This document shows positions 55,407-64,000 of a DNA stretch of 64,000 bases, one piece after another; positions within the stretch are counted from its first letter, which is position 1; each line of letters begins with the position of its first letter. The notes below the pieces were generated by a model. The model saw only the letters and a program-made list of their open reading frames with translations, was not told the origin of the DNA and did no database searches. The DNA comes from Flavobacterium croceum DSM 17960 (GTDB taxonomy: Bacteria > Bacteroidota > Bacteroidia > Flavobacteriales > Flavobacteriaceae), in NCBI RefSeq assembly GCF_002917885.1, contig NZ_PQNY01000002.1, positions 1-64,000 on the forward strand. The letters run 5' to 3'. The translations under genes and the position numbers were made by a program.

Positions 55407-56222
55407 ATGGAAAAATTTATAATAAACTCTCTTTGTACCATTTACGGATTAGGATCTGCATCGGGAATTATTTATCAAAACGAAAACCTATACCTTATTT
55501 CTGACAATAGCACGTATCTTTTTGAATATCATACACCTAGCCTTACATTAGAAAAAATTTCAATAACCAAAAATGCTTCGCAGAATATTGTAAAAAAACA
55601 AAAACCAGATTATGAAGCTCTAACACTATACAACAACAAATTGTATTTATATGGTTCTGGCTCGACTAAAAACAGAACTATACGAACGCAATACAATCTA
55701 GCAAACAAAAAAATAAAAGAAAAAAAGCTAGATAAACTCTATCAAAAATTAAAACATAAAGCTAAAATAAGCGATGATGCCTTTAATATAGAGGGTGTAA
55801 TTATGCTTGAAAACAAAATTTTGTTTTTCCAAAGAGGCAATAAAGGCTCTCATTTAAACGGTATTTTTGTATACAATAAAACATCAAAACAAGTGGACTA
55901 TTTTCCTGTTTTTATTACAAAAGAGCAAAATATTGAAGCCACTTTTACAGATGCTATTTTAGTGGAAAATACGATTTATTTTTTGGCGGCCGCCGAAAAT
56001 TCATCATCAACCTATTTAGACGGAGAAATACTAGGAACTTGGTTTGGCAGTATGGATTTGGATACATTTCAAATAAATCAAATTTTAAAAATATCCAATA
56101 ATCAAAAATTTGAAGGAATTACGCTCTATAAAAATTTGCCCAACCAAAAAGAATTCCTACTTTGCGAAGATAATGACACAGAAAAACTTGAATCAACGAT
56201 ATATAAATTAACACTATTATGA
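55407..56222 (+). CDS. Beta-propeller-like hypothetical protein
   Basis: A 271-residue soluble protein with repeated beta-type segments (SGIIYQNENLYLISDNSTYLFEY, YEALTLYNNKLYLYGSGST, EGVIMLENKILFFQRGN, ATFTDAILVENTIYFLAAAE, FEGITLYKN), like a propeller. No signal peptide. The stop overlaps the next ATG by ATGA, so it is coupled to the LURP-like gene. Function unknown. Confidence 0.68.
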   Translation: MEKFIINSLCTIYGLGSASGIIYQNENLYLISDNSTYLFEYHTPSLTLEKISITKNASQNIVKKQKPDYEALTLYNNKLYLYGSGSTKNRTIRTQYNLANKKIKEKKLDKLYQKLKHKAKISDDAFNIEGVIMLENKILFFQRGNKGSHLNGIFVYNKTSKQVDYFPVFITKEQNIEATFTDAILVENTIYFLAAAENSSSTYLDGEILGTWFGSMDLDTFQINQILKISNNQKFEGITLYKNLPNQKEFLLCEDNDTEKLESTIYKLTLL

Positions 56223-56806
56223 ATCCTGTACTTAACAAAAATTTATTTTTAATAAAAGAAAAAATCGGAATGTTTAAAGCGAGTAATAACTATGATATTT
56301 ATGATGCTACAAACAACGAACTAGTAATGGTATGTAGAGAACCTAATCTTGGTTTTTTCACAAAAATGTTTCGCTTTACCGATTATAAGCGTATGACTCC
56401 TTTTGAAGTGGTTATTTCTACTCCCGAAGGTAAAAAATTAATTACTGTAAAAAGAGGCGTTACTTTTTTTAGAAGCGATGTAGAGGTTCTAGACGAAAAC
56501 GACAGATTATTGGGTACATTTAAACAAAAGTTTTTCTCTATAGGTGGAAAATTTGAAATATACGACAACAATGATTTTCCAGTGTGTAAACTACAAGGTA
56601 AATGGACCGGTTGGGATTTTAAATTTACAAAAGACACTAAGGAATATGCTCATGTGAGTAAAAAATGGGCTGGTGTAGGAAAAGAATTTTTCACCTCTGC
56701 CGACAACTATGTATTAGAAATAAACGATGCCGTAGCGCCAGATGATAAAATAAGACAACTTATACTTGCTGCAGTAACCTGTATAGATATGGTACTTAAA
56801 GAATAA
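56219..56806 (+). CDS. LURP-one/scramblase-related protein
   Basis: A 195-residue protein of the LURP-one-related (scramblase-like barrel) family: KNLFLIKEKIGMFKASNNYDIYD, LLGTFKQKFFSIGGKFEIYD, PVCKLQGKWTGWDFKFTKD and KEFFTSADNYVLEIND follow the family repeat. Family members bind lipids or have unknown roles. Coupled to the preceding gene. Confidence 0.78.
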   Translation: MNPVLNKNLFLIKEKIGMFKASNNYDIYDATNNELVMVCREPNLGFFTKMFRFTDYKRMTPFEVVISTPEGKKLITVKRGVTFFRSDVEVLDENDRLLGTFKQKFFSIGGKFEIYDNNDFPVCKLQGKWTGWDFKFTKDTKEYAHVSKKWAGVGKEFFTSADNYVLEINDAVAPDDKIRQLILAAVTCIDMVLKE

Positions 56807-56827
56807 TACCAAAATATTTTTTAGTAA

Positions 56828-56852
56828 AACCGTTAGCTCTTCTAACGGTTTT
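56828..56852 (+). terminator. Terminator after LURP-like gene
   Basis: AACCGTTAG and CTAACGGTT with a 5-base loop, then eight T residues. Confidence 0.85.
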
Positions 56853-56922
56853 TTTTATTTTTTTAAAATAGCTTTCCAACCTTTTTTAGTAAATTGTACT
56901 CTTTAGTATAAAACACACTATT

Positions 56923-57459
56923 GTGATAGACGAAAAAATAATACTAGCCTGCAAAAAGCAACAACGAGAAGCACAAAAGCAAGTGTACAACATACTTGCT
57001 CCAAAGCTCTATGCGCTTTGCAAAAGATACTTAAAAAAAGAAGAAGAAATAGAAGAAGTTATGGCCGATTCGTTCTACATAATCTTTACAAAAATCGAGC
57101 AACTTAAAGAAAATAATGCTTTTGTAGGCTGGTGTAAAAAAATAACAGTAAACGAATGTTTAAGACAATTAAAACAAAACATAAACTTTAATTTGTATTT
57201 AGAAGACACCAAGATTATTAATTTGGCTCACGATGAAACGGATAGTTCACTCCTTGAAAATGATTTATTACAACTTTTAAAATTATTACCCGATGGTTGT
57301 AAAACTATTTTCAACTTATTTGTGATAGAAGGTTACTCGCACAAAGAAATTGCGCAACAACTTCAAATCTCTGAAGGAACATCAAAATCGCAACTTAATG
57401 TTGCCAAAACCAAACTTAAAGAACTTGTACAACTACACTTCTACCATCAAGCAAAATAA
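56923..57459 (+). CDS. ECF sigma-70 family RNA polymerase sigma factor
   Basis: A 178-residue extracytoplasmic-function sigma factor. Region 2: YNILAPKLYALCKRYLKKEEEIEEVMADSFYIIF; region 4: FNLFVIEGYSHKEIAQQLQISEGTSKSQLNVAKTKLKEL. GTG start. It is 2 bases before the next gene's ATG, which is the probable anti-sigma partner. Confidence 0.93.
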   Translation: MIDEKIILACKKQQREAQKQVYNILAPKLYALCKRYLKKEEEIEEVMADSFYIIFTKIEQLKENNAFVGWCKKITVNECLRQLKQNINFNLYLEDTKIINLAHDETDSSLLENDLLQLLKLLPDGCKTIFNLFVIEGYSHKEIAQQLQISEGTSKSQLNVAKTKLKELVQLHFYHQAK

Positions 57460-57461
57460 TT

Positions 57462-58400
57462 ATGAAAGATAACGAAAACATATTTAATCAATTCAAAAAT
57501 TTAGCTGAAAGTTCTAGCGAAGATTTTCCAAACAGCGAAAAAATTTGGAATAAAATAGAACACAAGCTCGATAAAAAAGTGCTAAAAACAAAACATAAAC
57601 TTTGGCAACAAATTGCTGTTGCTGCATCTATATTGCTTGTTGTTTCTATTGTATATCAATTTTCGCAATCTACACCAAAAAACAATAATACCACTAATGA
57701 AACAGTAGTTGTAAAAGATTCTATCGTTCTGCCTCAAAGTGATAAAGCAGTTGCATCAAAAGAAAATACAGTAGCCACACCAACCCTAAAAAGTAAACCT
57801 CAAATAGATAAAATATTAAAAAAACAAACAGCTTTATCTACATCTATAGGATATATCGATACAAAAGAAGTTCAAAATGAAGTAACTACGAGCCATGAAA
57901 CCAGCAAAGAAATTGTAAATAAAAAACTTAATCTTGAGGTAAATACCAATGCTTCATTTAGAAATGTTGCCTCAGCTACTCCAGAGAGCAACAATAAATG
58001 GTATGGTTCAAAAAAATATGATGCTGTTGTAGTAGAAAAAGACCAATATAAACCTTACGCTACTTTTACTCAAGAAAATCAAAAGATAAAAAAAGAAGAA
58101 CCAATCGTTGTAATTGATGGAGAAGTAGCAAGCAAAGATGATTTGAATGACGATGATATAGATATTGAATCGGTTTTACATTTAAATAATCCGCTCTATA
58201 TCATAAACGGAATAACCTATACAGAACAAGAGCTATTTGGTCCAAATCCTACAAGTCCATATTATCCATTAAAAAAACAAATTATTGAATCGTTTACTGT
58301 TTTAGAAAAAGAAAAAGCCATCGCTCTCTATGGCAAAAAAGCAGAAAACGGTATTGTTATTATAACCACAAAAGACGGAAAACCTAGAGAGAAAAAATAA
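57462..58400 (+). CDS. Membrane anti-sigma-like protein with TonB-plug-like C-terminus
   Basis: A 312-residue protein. The short N-terminal cytoplasmic part (about 1-45) and a single membrane helix (QIAVAASILLVVSIVYQF, about 48-66) fit an anti-sigma layout. The periplasmic part has a Thr/Lys-rich linker, then VVIDGEVASKDDLNDDDIDIE and NPLYIINGITYTEQEL...IIESFTVLEKEKAIALYGKKAENGIVIITT. The last stretch has the shape of the SusC/TonB receptor plug (LYIINGxx ... AIALYG ... NGIVIITT). Anti-sigma role inferred from position. Confidence 0.78.
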   Translation: MKDNENIFNQFKNLAESSSEDFPNSEKIWNKIEHKLDKKVLKTKHKLWQQIAVAASILLVVSIVYQFSQSTPKNNNTTNETVVVKDSIVLPQSDKAVASKENTVATPTLKSKPQIDKILKKQTALSTSIGYIDTKEVQNEVTTSHETSKEIVNKKLNLEVNTNASFRNVASATPESNNKWYGSKKYDAVVVEKDQYKPYATFTQENQKIKKEEPIVVIDGEVASKDDLNDDDIDIESVLHLNNPLYIINGITYTEQELFGPNPTSPYYPLKKQIIESFTVLEKEKAIALYGKKAENGIVIITTKDGKPREKK

Positions 58401-58433
58401 TCAATACATACAAAACCGCTAAAATTTTAGATT

Positions 58434-60302
58434 ATGAAAAGTAGTAAACTTATTTCATTAGCCATTGCTATGCTCTTTTTTAAAGTAGTAATTGCGCAAG
58501 AAAGAATCATTACAGGAATTGTTACAGACGGAAAATACCCACTTTCTGGAGTATTCATAAAGAATGGAAACAATGGCACACAAACCGATTTTGATGGTAA
58601 ATATGCTATAAAAGCAAAAGAAAATGACATACTCATATTCTCTTACATAGGTTATGAAACTGCCAAAATTGAGGTTAAAAAACAAAATGTAATCAATGTT
58701 ACTTTGAGCCTTAAACAGAATGCTCTTGAAGAAGTAGTTATTGTTAGATATGGATCACAAAATAAAAATATTGATAAACTTTCGTACTCCAAAAGTGTTG
58801 CTACTTCAAATTCTTGGAGTTCAAATTCCTTAAAATACGAAACTGATAAAAGAGCTATAGACAAAAATAGAGATAAATCTATTGGTTATATTGTAAATAC
58901 AAACGATGAAGATTATGCTGCTTTAATTGAAAATAGTTTTGAGAGTCCAAAAGTAGCACCTCTTTCTACTTTTTCTATCGATGTAGATAATGCGTCTTAT
59001 ACCAACATTCGTAGATTTATCAACTATGGGCAAAAGGTTCCAAAAGATGCCGTTCGGGTAGAAGAAATGGTTAATTTTTTTACATACAATTATCCAAAAC
59101 CTACAGGCAAACACCCTTTTGCCATTTATACAGAATATAGTGATTGCCCATGGAATTCTGAAAACAAACTATTAAAAATAGGTTTACAAGGAAAAGAAAT
59201 ATTATCAAACAACCTTCCTGCTTCAAATTTGGTTTTTCTTATTGATGTTTCTGGCTCTATGAACGAAAAAAACAAATTACCTTTGGTAAAACAGTCTATC
59301 AAAGCATTGGTATCGCAACTTAGAGAAGACGATAAAGTAGCTATAGTAGTTTATGCAGGTGCTGCCGGACTTGTATTGCCAACCACTTCTGGCAAAAACA
59401 AATCAACTATTATAGATGCTCTAGAAAAATTAAGTGCTGGCGGTAGTACTGCCGGAGGAGCTGGTATAGAACTAGCCTACAAAACAGCAGAAGAAAATTT
59501 TATAAAAGGAGGAAATAATCGCGTTATTCTAGCTACAGACGGCGATTTTAATGTAGGCTCAAGTTCCGATAATGATATGCAAAAATTAATTGAAGAAAAA
59601 AGAAAATCAGGCGTTTTTCTTACTTGCTTAGGCTACGGAATGGGAAATTATAAAGACAGTAAACTAGAAACATTGGCCAATAAAGGTAACGGAAACTATG
59701 CTTATATAGATACCATGCAAGAAGCCAATAGATTTTTAGTAAAAGAGTTTAAAGGTTCGATGTTTGCTATTGCAAAAGATGTTAAAATACAAATTGAGTT
59801 TAATCCAAACTTGGTAAAAGCTTATCGCCTTATTGGGTATGAAAACAGAAAATTAAGAGCCGAAGATTTTAAAGATGATACTATAGATGCTGGAGAGTTG
59901 GGTAGCGGTCATACAGTTACTGCTCTCTACGAAATAACACCTATTGAAGTAAAAAATAAATTTTTTATAGAACCAAACGATTTAAAGTATACCCAAGAAA
60001 ACACAAAAAATAATTTTTCTGATGAACTAGCTTCTATAAAATTTAGATACAAACAACCCGATGGTAATCATAGCCTCGAATTATCAGAAATAATTAACAA
60101 TAAAGTCATAGCATTAGAAAAAACCTCAGCAGATTTTAAACTTGCTACAGCAGTAGCTTGGTTTGGATTAAAATTGAGAGAATCAAAACTTATATCCAAC
60201 ACAAATATTACCGACATACTAACTCTAGCAAAACAAGCCCAAACAAACGATACAGAAGGATATAAAGGCGAACTTGTAAGACTCATCGAAGCCGTAAAAT
60301 AA
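58434..60302 (+). CDS. VWA domain protein with SusC-type front end (YfbK-like)
   Basis: A 622-residue exported protein (signal MKSSKLISLAIAMLFFKVVIAQ). A carboxypeptidase-regulatory-like domain (about 23-100; ITGIVTDGKYPLSGVFIKNG, YETAKIEV) is followed by LEEVVIVRYGSQN, a motif like the SusC TonB-box region. Then the YfbK N-terminal domain (FSIDVDNASYTNIRRFINYG) and a VWA domain with MIDAS LIDVSGSMNEK (about 275-287) and later TDGDFNVG, and a C-terminal DUF3520-like part. Envelope scaffold or Mg-dependent binding is likely. Co-oriented with the sigma operon. Confidence 0.86.
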   Translation: MKSSKLISLAIAMLFFKVVIAQERIITGIVTDGKYPLSGVFIKNGNNGTQTDFDGKYAIKAKENDILIFSYIGYETAKIEVKKQNVINVTLSLKQNALEEVVIVRYGSQNKNIDKLSYSKSVATSNSWSSNSLKYETDKRAIDKNRDKSIGYIVNTNDEDYAALIENSFESPKVAPLSTFSIDVDNASYTNIRRFINYGQKVPKDAVRVEEMVNFFTYNYPKPTGKHPFAIYTEYSDCPWNSENKLLKIGLQGKEILSNNLPASNLVFLIDVSGSMNEKNKLPLVKQSIKALVSQLREDDKVAIVVYAGAAGLVLPTTSGKNKSTIIDALEKLSAGGSTAGGAGIELAYKTAEENFIKGGNNRVILATDGDFNVGSSSDNDMQKLIEEKRKSGVFLTCLGYGMGNYKDSKLETLANKGNGNYAYIDTMQEANRFLVKEFKGSMFAIAKDVKIQIEFNPNLVKAYRLIGYENRKLRAEDFKDDTIDAGELGSGHTVTALYEITPIEVKNKFFIEPNDLKYTQENTKNNFSDELASIKFRYKQPDGNHSLELSEIINNKVIALEKTSADFKLATAVAWFGLKLRESKLISNTNITDILTLAKQAQTNDTEGYKGELVRLIEAVK

Positions 60303-60329
60303 TTTTAGTTGGTACTTTTTGTTAATTGA

Positions 60330-60366
60330 AAAACCCTTGAACTTACTTAGTTCAAGGGTTTTATTT
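60330..60366. terminator. Bidirectional terminator
   Basis: AACCCTTGAACT and AGTTCAAGGGTT form a 12-bp stem, flanked by A and T runs, between convergent genes. Confidence 0.88.
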
Positions 60367-60386
60367 TTATTTTAAAATTAATGAGT

Positions 60387-60941
60387 CTAGAAATGAAAAT
60401 TAAGATTTACATACCCTAACTTACCTAAACCAGACTCTGTCCACGAATTTCTGTTATCATTTGAAAATGTTGCATGATCAACAACAATATTGTGCCTTAC
60501 ATAAAAACCTGGTTCTACTGTAAAAGAAAAATTTTGCGATAAATTAAACTGTATTCCTAAAAACGGCATTATACCAAGCATATATTGGTTTTTATTTATG
60601 TTTTTATAATTATTATAATTAGTCATTACATCAATACCATAATAAAAATGCCATTTAGTATAGTTTTTAATTATTTTATCTGCACCCAATTTTATTCCAA
60701 AATCTGTAAAACCTCCCTCACTATCATCATTTTCATATAAAGCACCTCCTCTTACATGAATTTTTTCTGTGAGAGCATAACGATAATTAATACTGTAAGC
60801 ATTTTTATCTGATGTAAAAGCAGAATTCACAAATTTTGATATTCCAATACCTATTTGATGTTTAGGTATAGTATTATCAAGTGATGTTTGTGCAAATGAA
60901 ATAGAACATATTAATACTATGTATATATAAAGTATTCGCAT
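60387..60941 (-). CDS. Predicted outer-membrane beta-barrel protein
   Basis: A 184-residue exported protein (signal MRILYIYIVLICSISFAQ). Alternating strands (YSINYRYALTEKIHVRGGALY, FTDFGIKLGADKII, MLGIMPFLGIQFNL) with terminal YVNLNFHF end in aromatic Phe, as in small OmpA/OmpW-like barrels. The start overlaps the preceding lipoprotein gene's stop (TAATG). Function unknown. Confidence 0.75.
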   Translation of the reverse strand: MRILYIYIVLICSISFAQTSLDNTIPKHQIGIGISKFVNSAFTSDKNAYSINYRYALTEKIHVRGGALYENDDSEGGFTDFGIKLGADKIIKNYTKWHFYYGIDVMTNYNNYKNINKNQYMLGIMPFLGIQFNLSQNFSFTVEPGFYVRHNIVVDHATFSNDNRNSWTESGLGKLGYVNLNFHF

Positions 60942-62005
60942 TAATTCAAATAATTGGCAAAAATATTTTCAATTTGATTTTTAAAATCACCTACATAAAC
61001 ATCAACATTTTCGCTAGTACCGTCAGAATAGATAATATAAATTTCAGTTTGTCCATTTATTGTACGATAGTCTAAATCTCCAATTTTTGAGTTATTATAG
61101 AAAACTTCTGCGTCAGAATTTGCATTAACCTGAGCGTCTGTAGGATCTGAATATGCAGACAACGCTTGAACATTTATTGCATAATTTATGCGTAAATTTC
61201 CTTCTGATAAAAATCCATTTACAGATTTTACATCTTCATCTACAGATGTAATATTTGCATAATCATTATCATACAACTTTACATTTAATTCAAAATTTGT
61301 TCCACATCCTTGTGTAGTAGAAGAGTCATAAGCCAATTTAAAATCTGTAGGAGAAACTCTCGTCCAGTGAAAATTATGTGTAAAAGGAGCTGTATAAATA
61401 GCAATATCTGCACTAATAGGCATTGAAAAATTGGTTCCTGTTTGAAATGTTACATTAGATAAGTTTAAAGAAAAAACAGTATTGCCATTTCTTTTTAAAG
61501 TTAAATTAGCTGCATTAGGAAGCCAAAATGAATTTGCCTCAAATGAAGTTTGAACATCACTGTAAGAATTTAATGTAAGTTCGCTATCTATTGTTGTTTG
61601 ATTCTGTCTAGAAGGAAATTTTAATGTTATTAAAGATGAATTGGCAACTTTAGACCAAGTTTGAGTACTAGAATTCCAAGTGTATATACCTGTTCTTGTT
61701 GCAAATTGAAATTTATCATTTAAAATTAAATCTCCATATTGCAATTCAAATTTATCTGCTATATTTTTCAAGTAAGTGTCATTGTAAGTTTGATCTGCAG
61801 TATTAAATAAAGAATATAAAAGAAAGCTTGATAAATCTCCGTCATCTAATGTATTTAAACAGTTATAAAAACTATTTATAGTATTGGTTATGTTTTGTTT
61901 ATCTTCTGCAACTGTTGTGCTAGAAGAATCATCAGTAGAAGATGATGAACAAGAATAAATAATGGTAGTGAAAACCACTACGGCTGATAATAAAATTTTT
62001 TTCAT
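60941..62005 (-). CDS. Hypothetical lipoprotein
   Basis: A 354-residue lipoprotein with lipobox Cys19 (FTTIIYSCSSSS) and a Ser/Asp-rich linker. Beta-rich mature part (LKRNGNTVFSLNLSNVTFQ, YAINVQALSAYSD, GDLDYRTINGQTEIYIIYSD) with a helical C-terminus. Family unknown. Operon with the barrel gene. Confidence 0.75.
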   Translation of the reverse strand: MKKILLSAVVVFTTIIYSCSSSSTDDSSSTTVAEDKQNITNTINSFYNCLNTLDDGDLSSFLLYSLFNTADQTYNDTYLKNIADKFELQYGDLILNDKFQFATRTGIYTWNSSTQTWSKVANSSLITLKFPSRQNQTTIDSELTLNSYSDVQTSFEANSFWLPNAANLTLKRNGNTVFSLNLSNVTFQTGTNFSMPISADIAIYTAPFTHNFHWTRVSPTDFKLAYDSSTTQGCGTNFELNVKLYDNDYANITSVDEDVKSVNGFLSEGNLRINYAINVQALSAYSDPTDAQVNANSDAEVFYNNSKIGDLDYRTINGQTEIYIIYSDGTSENVDVYVGDFKNQIENIFANYLN

Positions 62006-62060
62006 TTGTAAAATATTTAAGTCGGCAAATATATTAATATTCTTGTAAAAAAAGTATTAC

Positions 62061-62657
62061 TTATTTTTTCTTTTTGGCATCAATATATTCCATTTTTGTA
62101 GCATCATAAACCCATTTGTTTTCTTGATTTTTACTTCTTTGAACTATACTCCCATCTGGATATAAAGTAAATTCAAATCCTTCTCTTCTCACTCTTTGTT
62201 GGGTTTCGCTGGCTGTTTTATTTCTATCTAAAAATACTTTTTCTGTTGTATTTGTAGTAGTCTGTGTATTTGAAAAAACTTGTTTTTTATTGTTTATTTC
62301 ATAAACTACATTATAAACCAAAGTAATTTCTTCTGTTTTTAAATCGGTTTTGTTTATTCTCTTTTCTGTCCAAGTAAGTAAATACAAGGTAGTTCCTGCT
62401 GCTTTAAATGAAGCTAATTTTGTACCTATCGGACTAAAATTTTTATCTACTTGTTGTACAATAAGTGCTCCTAATTCTTTTCCTTTATCTACTATTGTTA
62501 CTTGAAAATTTCCGTTTTTAACTTCAGCAATTAGGTTGTCCATTTTTGCAAAAAAAGGCGTTGCTTTTGCAGTAGCTGTTTTTACTCCTTTTTTTTGTGC
62601 AAATGTGCTATTTAGAGTACAACATACTAAAAAACATAGTATCAAATATTTTTTCAT
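62061..62657 (-). CDS. Hypothetical exported protein
   Basis: A 198-residue protein. ATG 62657 gives signal MKKYLILCFLVCCTLNSTFA. Body: FFAKMDNLIAEVKNGNFQVTIV, LYLLTWTEKRINKTDLKTEE and ending NQENKWVYDATKMEYIDAKKK. No domain recognised. On the minus strand, 55 bases upstream of the lipoprotein gene; an operon is possible. Confidence 0.7.
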   Translation of the reverse strand: MKKYLILCFLVCCTLNSTFAQKKGVKTATAKATPFFAKMDNLIAEVKNGNFQVTIVDKGKELGALIVQQVDKNFSPIGTKLASFKAAGTTLYLLTWTEKRINKTDLKTEEITLVYNVVYEINNKKQVFSNTQTTTNTTEKVFLDRNKTASETQQRVRREGFEFTLYPDGSIVQRSKNQENKWVYDATKMEYIDAKKKK

Positions 62658-62737
62658 AAAGTATATTATATTTTTGAATTTGGTACAAGATACAAAAAAA
62701 TTCAAACCTTATTATTTTTAGTTTGGTTTTAACAAAA

Positions 62738-62766
62738 AAGGTTGCTCAATGATGAGCAACCTTAAT
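62738..62766 (-). terminator. Terminator of icd
   Basis: AAGGTTGCTCA and TGAGCAACCTT form an 11-bp stem with a 2-6-base loop; on the minus strand it is followed by T residues. Confidence 0.8.
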
Positions 62767-62788
62767 TTTGTAAATAAAAATGTAGCGA

Positions 62789-64000
62789 TTAAGCTAACTT
62801 TTTGTCTAAATTTTCTTTCAACGTTTGTAAAAAATCTTCTGTTGTAAGATAATCTGCTTCAGTTAATCCTTGTGGTTTTACAAGCATTGCCAAATCTTTG
62901 GTCATTTTTCCGCTTTCTACAGTTTCAACACATACTTGCTCTAGAGCATGGCAAAAATCAATCAACTCTTGATTTCCATCCAATTTCCCTCTGTGTTCTA
63001 AACCTCTTGTCCAAGCAAATATAGATGCTATTGGGTTTGTAGAAGTTTTCTTTCCTTGTTGATGCTGACGATAATGGCGCGTAACTGTACCATGTGCTGC
63101 CTCAGCCTCAACTGTTTTTCCATCGGGAGTTACAAGTACTGAAGTCATCAAACCTAATGAACCAAAACCTTGAGCTACTGTATCTGACTGAACATCACCA
63201 TCATAATTTTTACAAGCCCAAACAAAACCTCCATTCCATTTCATGGCCGAAGCTACCATATCGTCTATAAGTCTGTGTTCATAAGTCATTCCGTTAGCTT
63301 CAAAATCTGCTTTGTAGTGTTGCTGATATACTTCTTCAAATATATCTTTAAAACGACCATCGTAGGCTTTTAAAATTGTATTTTTTGTAGAAAGATACAA
63401 AGGCCATTTTTTGGTTAAAGCCATTTGGAATGATGAATGTGCAAAACCATAAATACTCTCGTCGGTATTGTACATAGACATCGCTACTCCATCTCCTTTA
63501 AAATCATATACATTCCAAGTAGTAGTTTCACCAGCTTCATTGGTAAACGACATGGTAAGTGTTCCTTTTCCTTTGATTACTTTATCTGTAGCTTTATATT
63601 GATCACCAAACGCATGACGACCAATTACTATAGGTTGAGTCCACCCCTGTACATAACGAGGTACATTACTCATGATAATAGGCTCACGAAAAACGGTTCC
63701 TCCAACAATGTTACGGATAGTTCCATTTGGTGATTTCCACATTTCAGAAAGGTTGAATTCTTTTACACGCTCTTCGTCTGGTGTAATGGTAGCGCATTTA
63801 ATACCTACATTGTATTTTTTTATTGCTTCTGCAGAGTCAATTGTGATTTGATCTTTGGTAGCTTCTCTACTTTCAATTCCTAAATCGTAGTATTTGATAT
63901 CTAAATCTAAATAAGGAAGAATTAATTGTTCTTTAATAAAGCTCCAAATAATTCGAGTCATTTCATCGCCATCCAATTCTACTACTGGATTGGCTACTTT
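62789..64000 (-). CDS. icd: NADP-dependent isocitrate dehydrogenase (5' end beyond window)
   Basis: At least 404 residues are visible; the reading frame runs off the right edge as [19 protein letters not shown], so only a few N-terminal residues are missing. It is of the eukaryote-like homodimeric class: [74 protein letters not shown] and [14 protein letters not shown]. Converts isocitrate to 2-oxoglutarate in the citrate cycle. Confidence 0.95.
   Translation of the reverse strand, partial: KVANPVVELDGDEMTRIIWSFIKEQLILPYLDLDIKYYDLGIESREATKDQITIDSAEAIKKYNVGIKCATITPDEERVKEFNLSEMWKSPNGTIRNIVGGTVFREPIIMSNVPRYVQGWTQPIVIGRHAFGDQYKATDKVIKGKGTLTMSFTNEAGETTTWNVYDFKGDGVAMSMYNTDESIYGFAHSSFQMALTKKWPLYLSTKNTILKAYDGRFKDIFEEVYQQHYKADFEANGMTYEHRLIDDMVASAMKWNGGFVWACKNYDGDVQSDTVAQGFGSLGLMTSVLVTPDGKTVEAEAAHGTVTRHYRQHQQGKKTSTNPIASIFAWTRGLEHRGKLDGNQELIDFCHALEQVCVETVESGKMTKDLAMLVKPQGLTEADYLTTEDFLQTLKENLDKKLA

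Overview
The window is low-GC DNA from a member of the Bacteroidota, most likely Flavobacteriales. Evidence for this includes the TAnnTTTG promoter element seen before many genes, the near absence of Shine-Dalgarno sequences, many short signal peptides and lipoboxes of flavobacterial type, an ATP-type PEP carboxykinase, fused alpha/beta 2-oxoacid dehydrogenase E1, a YfbK-like von Willebrand protein with a SusC-type front end, and an initiator tRNA of Bacteroidota type. The genus cannot be told from what is visible here. Region 1 (1 to about 11,425) is the unusual part. It is an array of about eleven gene cassettes separated by about 130-base imperfect palindromes. Each palindrome begins with an R''-like box (RYYYAAC in most cases) and ends with an R'-like box (GTTRRRY), and all point the same way. 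The first bases of each cassette are the reverse complement of the box at that cassette's own end, as expected of integron cassettes with attC sites. No integrase is in the window. The orientation predicts one, if it exists, to the left of base 1. The cassettes carry a reversed HaeIII-like (GGCC) restriction-modification system with a frameshifted nuclease, five predicted lipoproteins (three of them frameshifted), a large secreted HExxH protein, two paralogous gene-poor cassettes with a conserved 21-22-codon reading frame, a cytoplasmic hypothetical protein and a membrane protein/zinc-ribbon pair. The right end of the array is eroded. Region 2 (11.5-31.4 kb) is ordinary chromosome: amine oxidase, VOC protein, aspartyl protease-like and S41 peptidase-like proteins, GlmM, AcpH, AlkD-like protein, ClC protein, UvrA, acetyltransferase, LOG-family protein, an M1-like protein fused to a probable barrel, and 2-oxoacid dehydrogenase E1. 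Region 3 (31.4-50 kb) has initiator tRNA, YifB, the pabB-tilS-dsbD operon, a DUF4349 lipoprotein, DoxX-like protein, lipoamide dehydrogenase, PckA, an AspT-type transporter, a divergent Lrp regulator and methionine gamma-lyase-like enzyme, and an AraC/DUF779/aldehyde dehydrogenase group. Region 4 (50-64 kb) has PheT, MATE exporter, PPK2 kinase, a propeller-like and LURP-like pair, an ECF sigma/membrane anti-sigma-like/VWA operon, a barrel and lipoprotein pair, and an isocitrate dehydrogenase that runs off the right edge. Frameshifts are confined to the cassette array; every backbone gene reads through intact.
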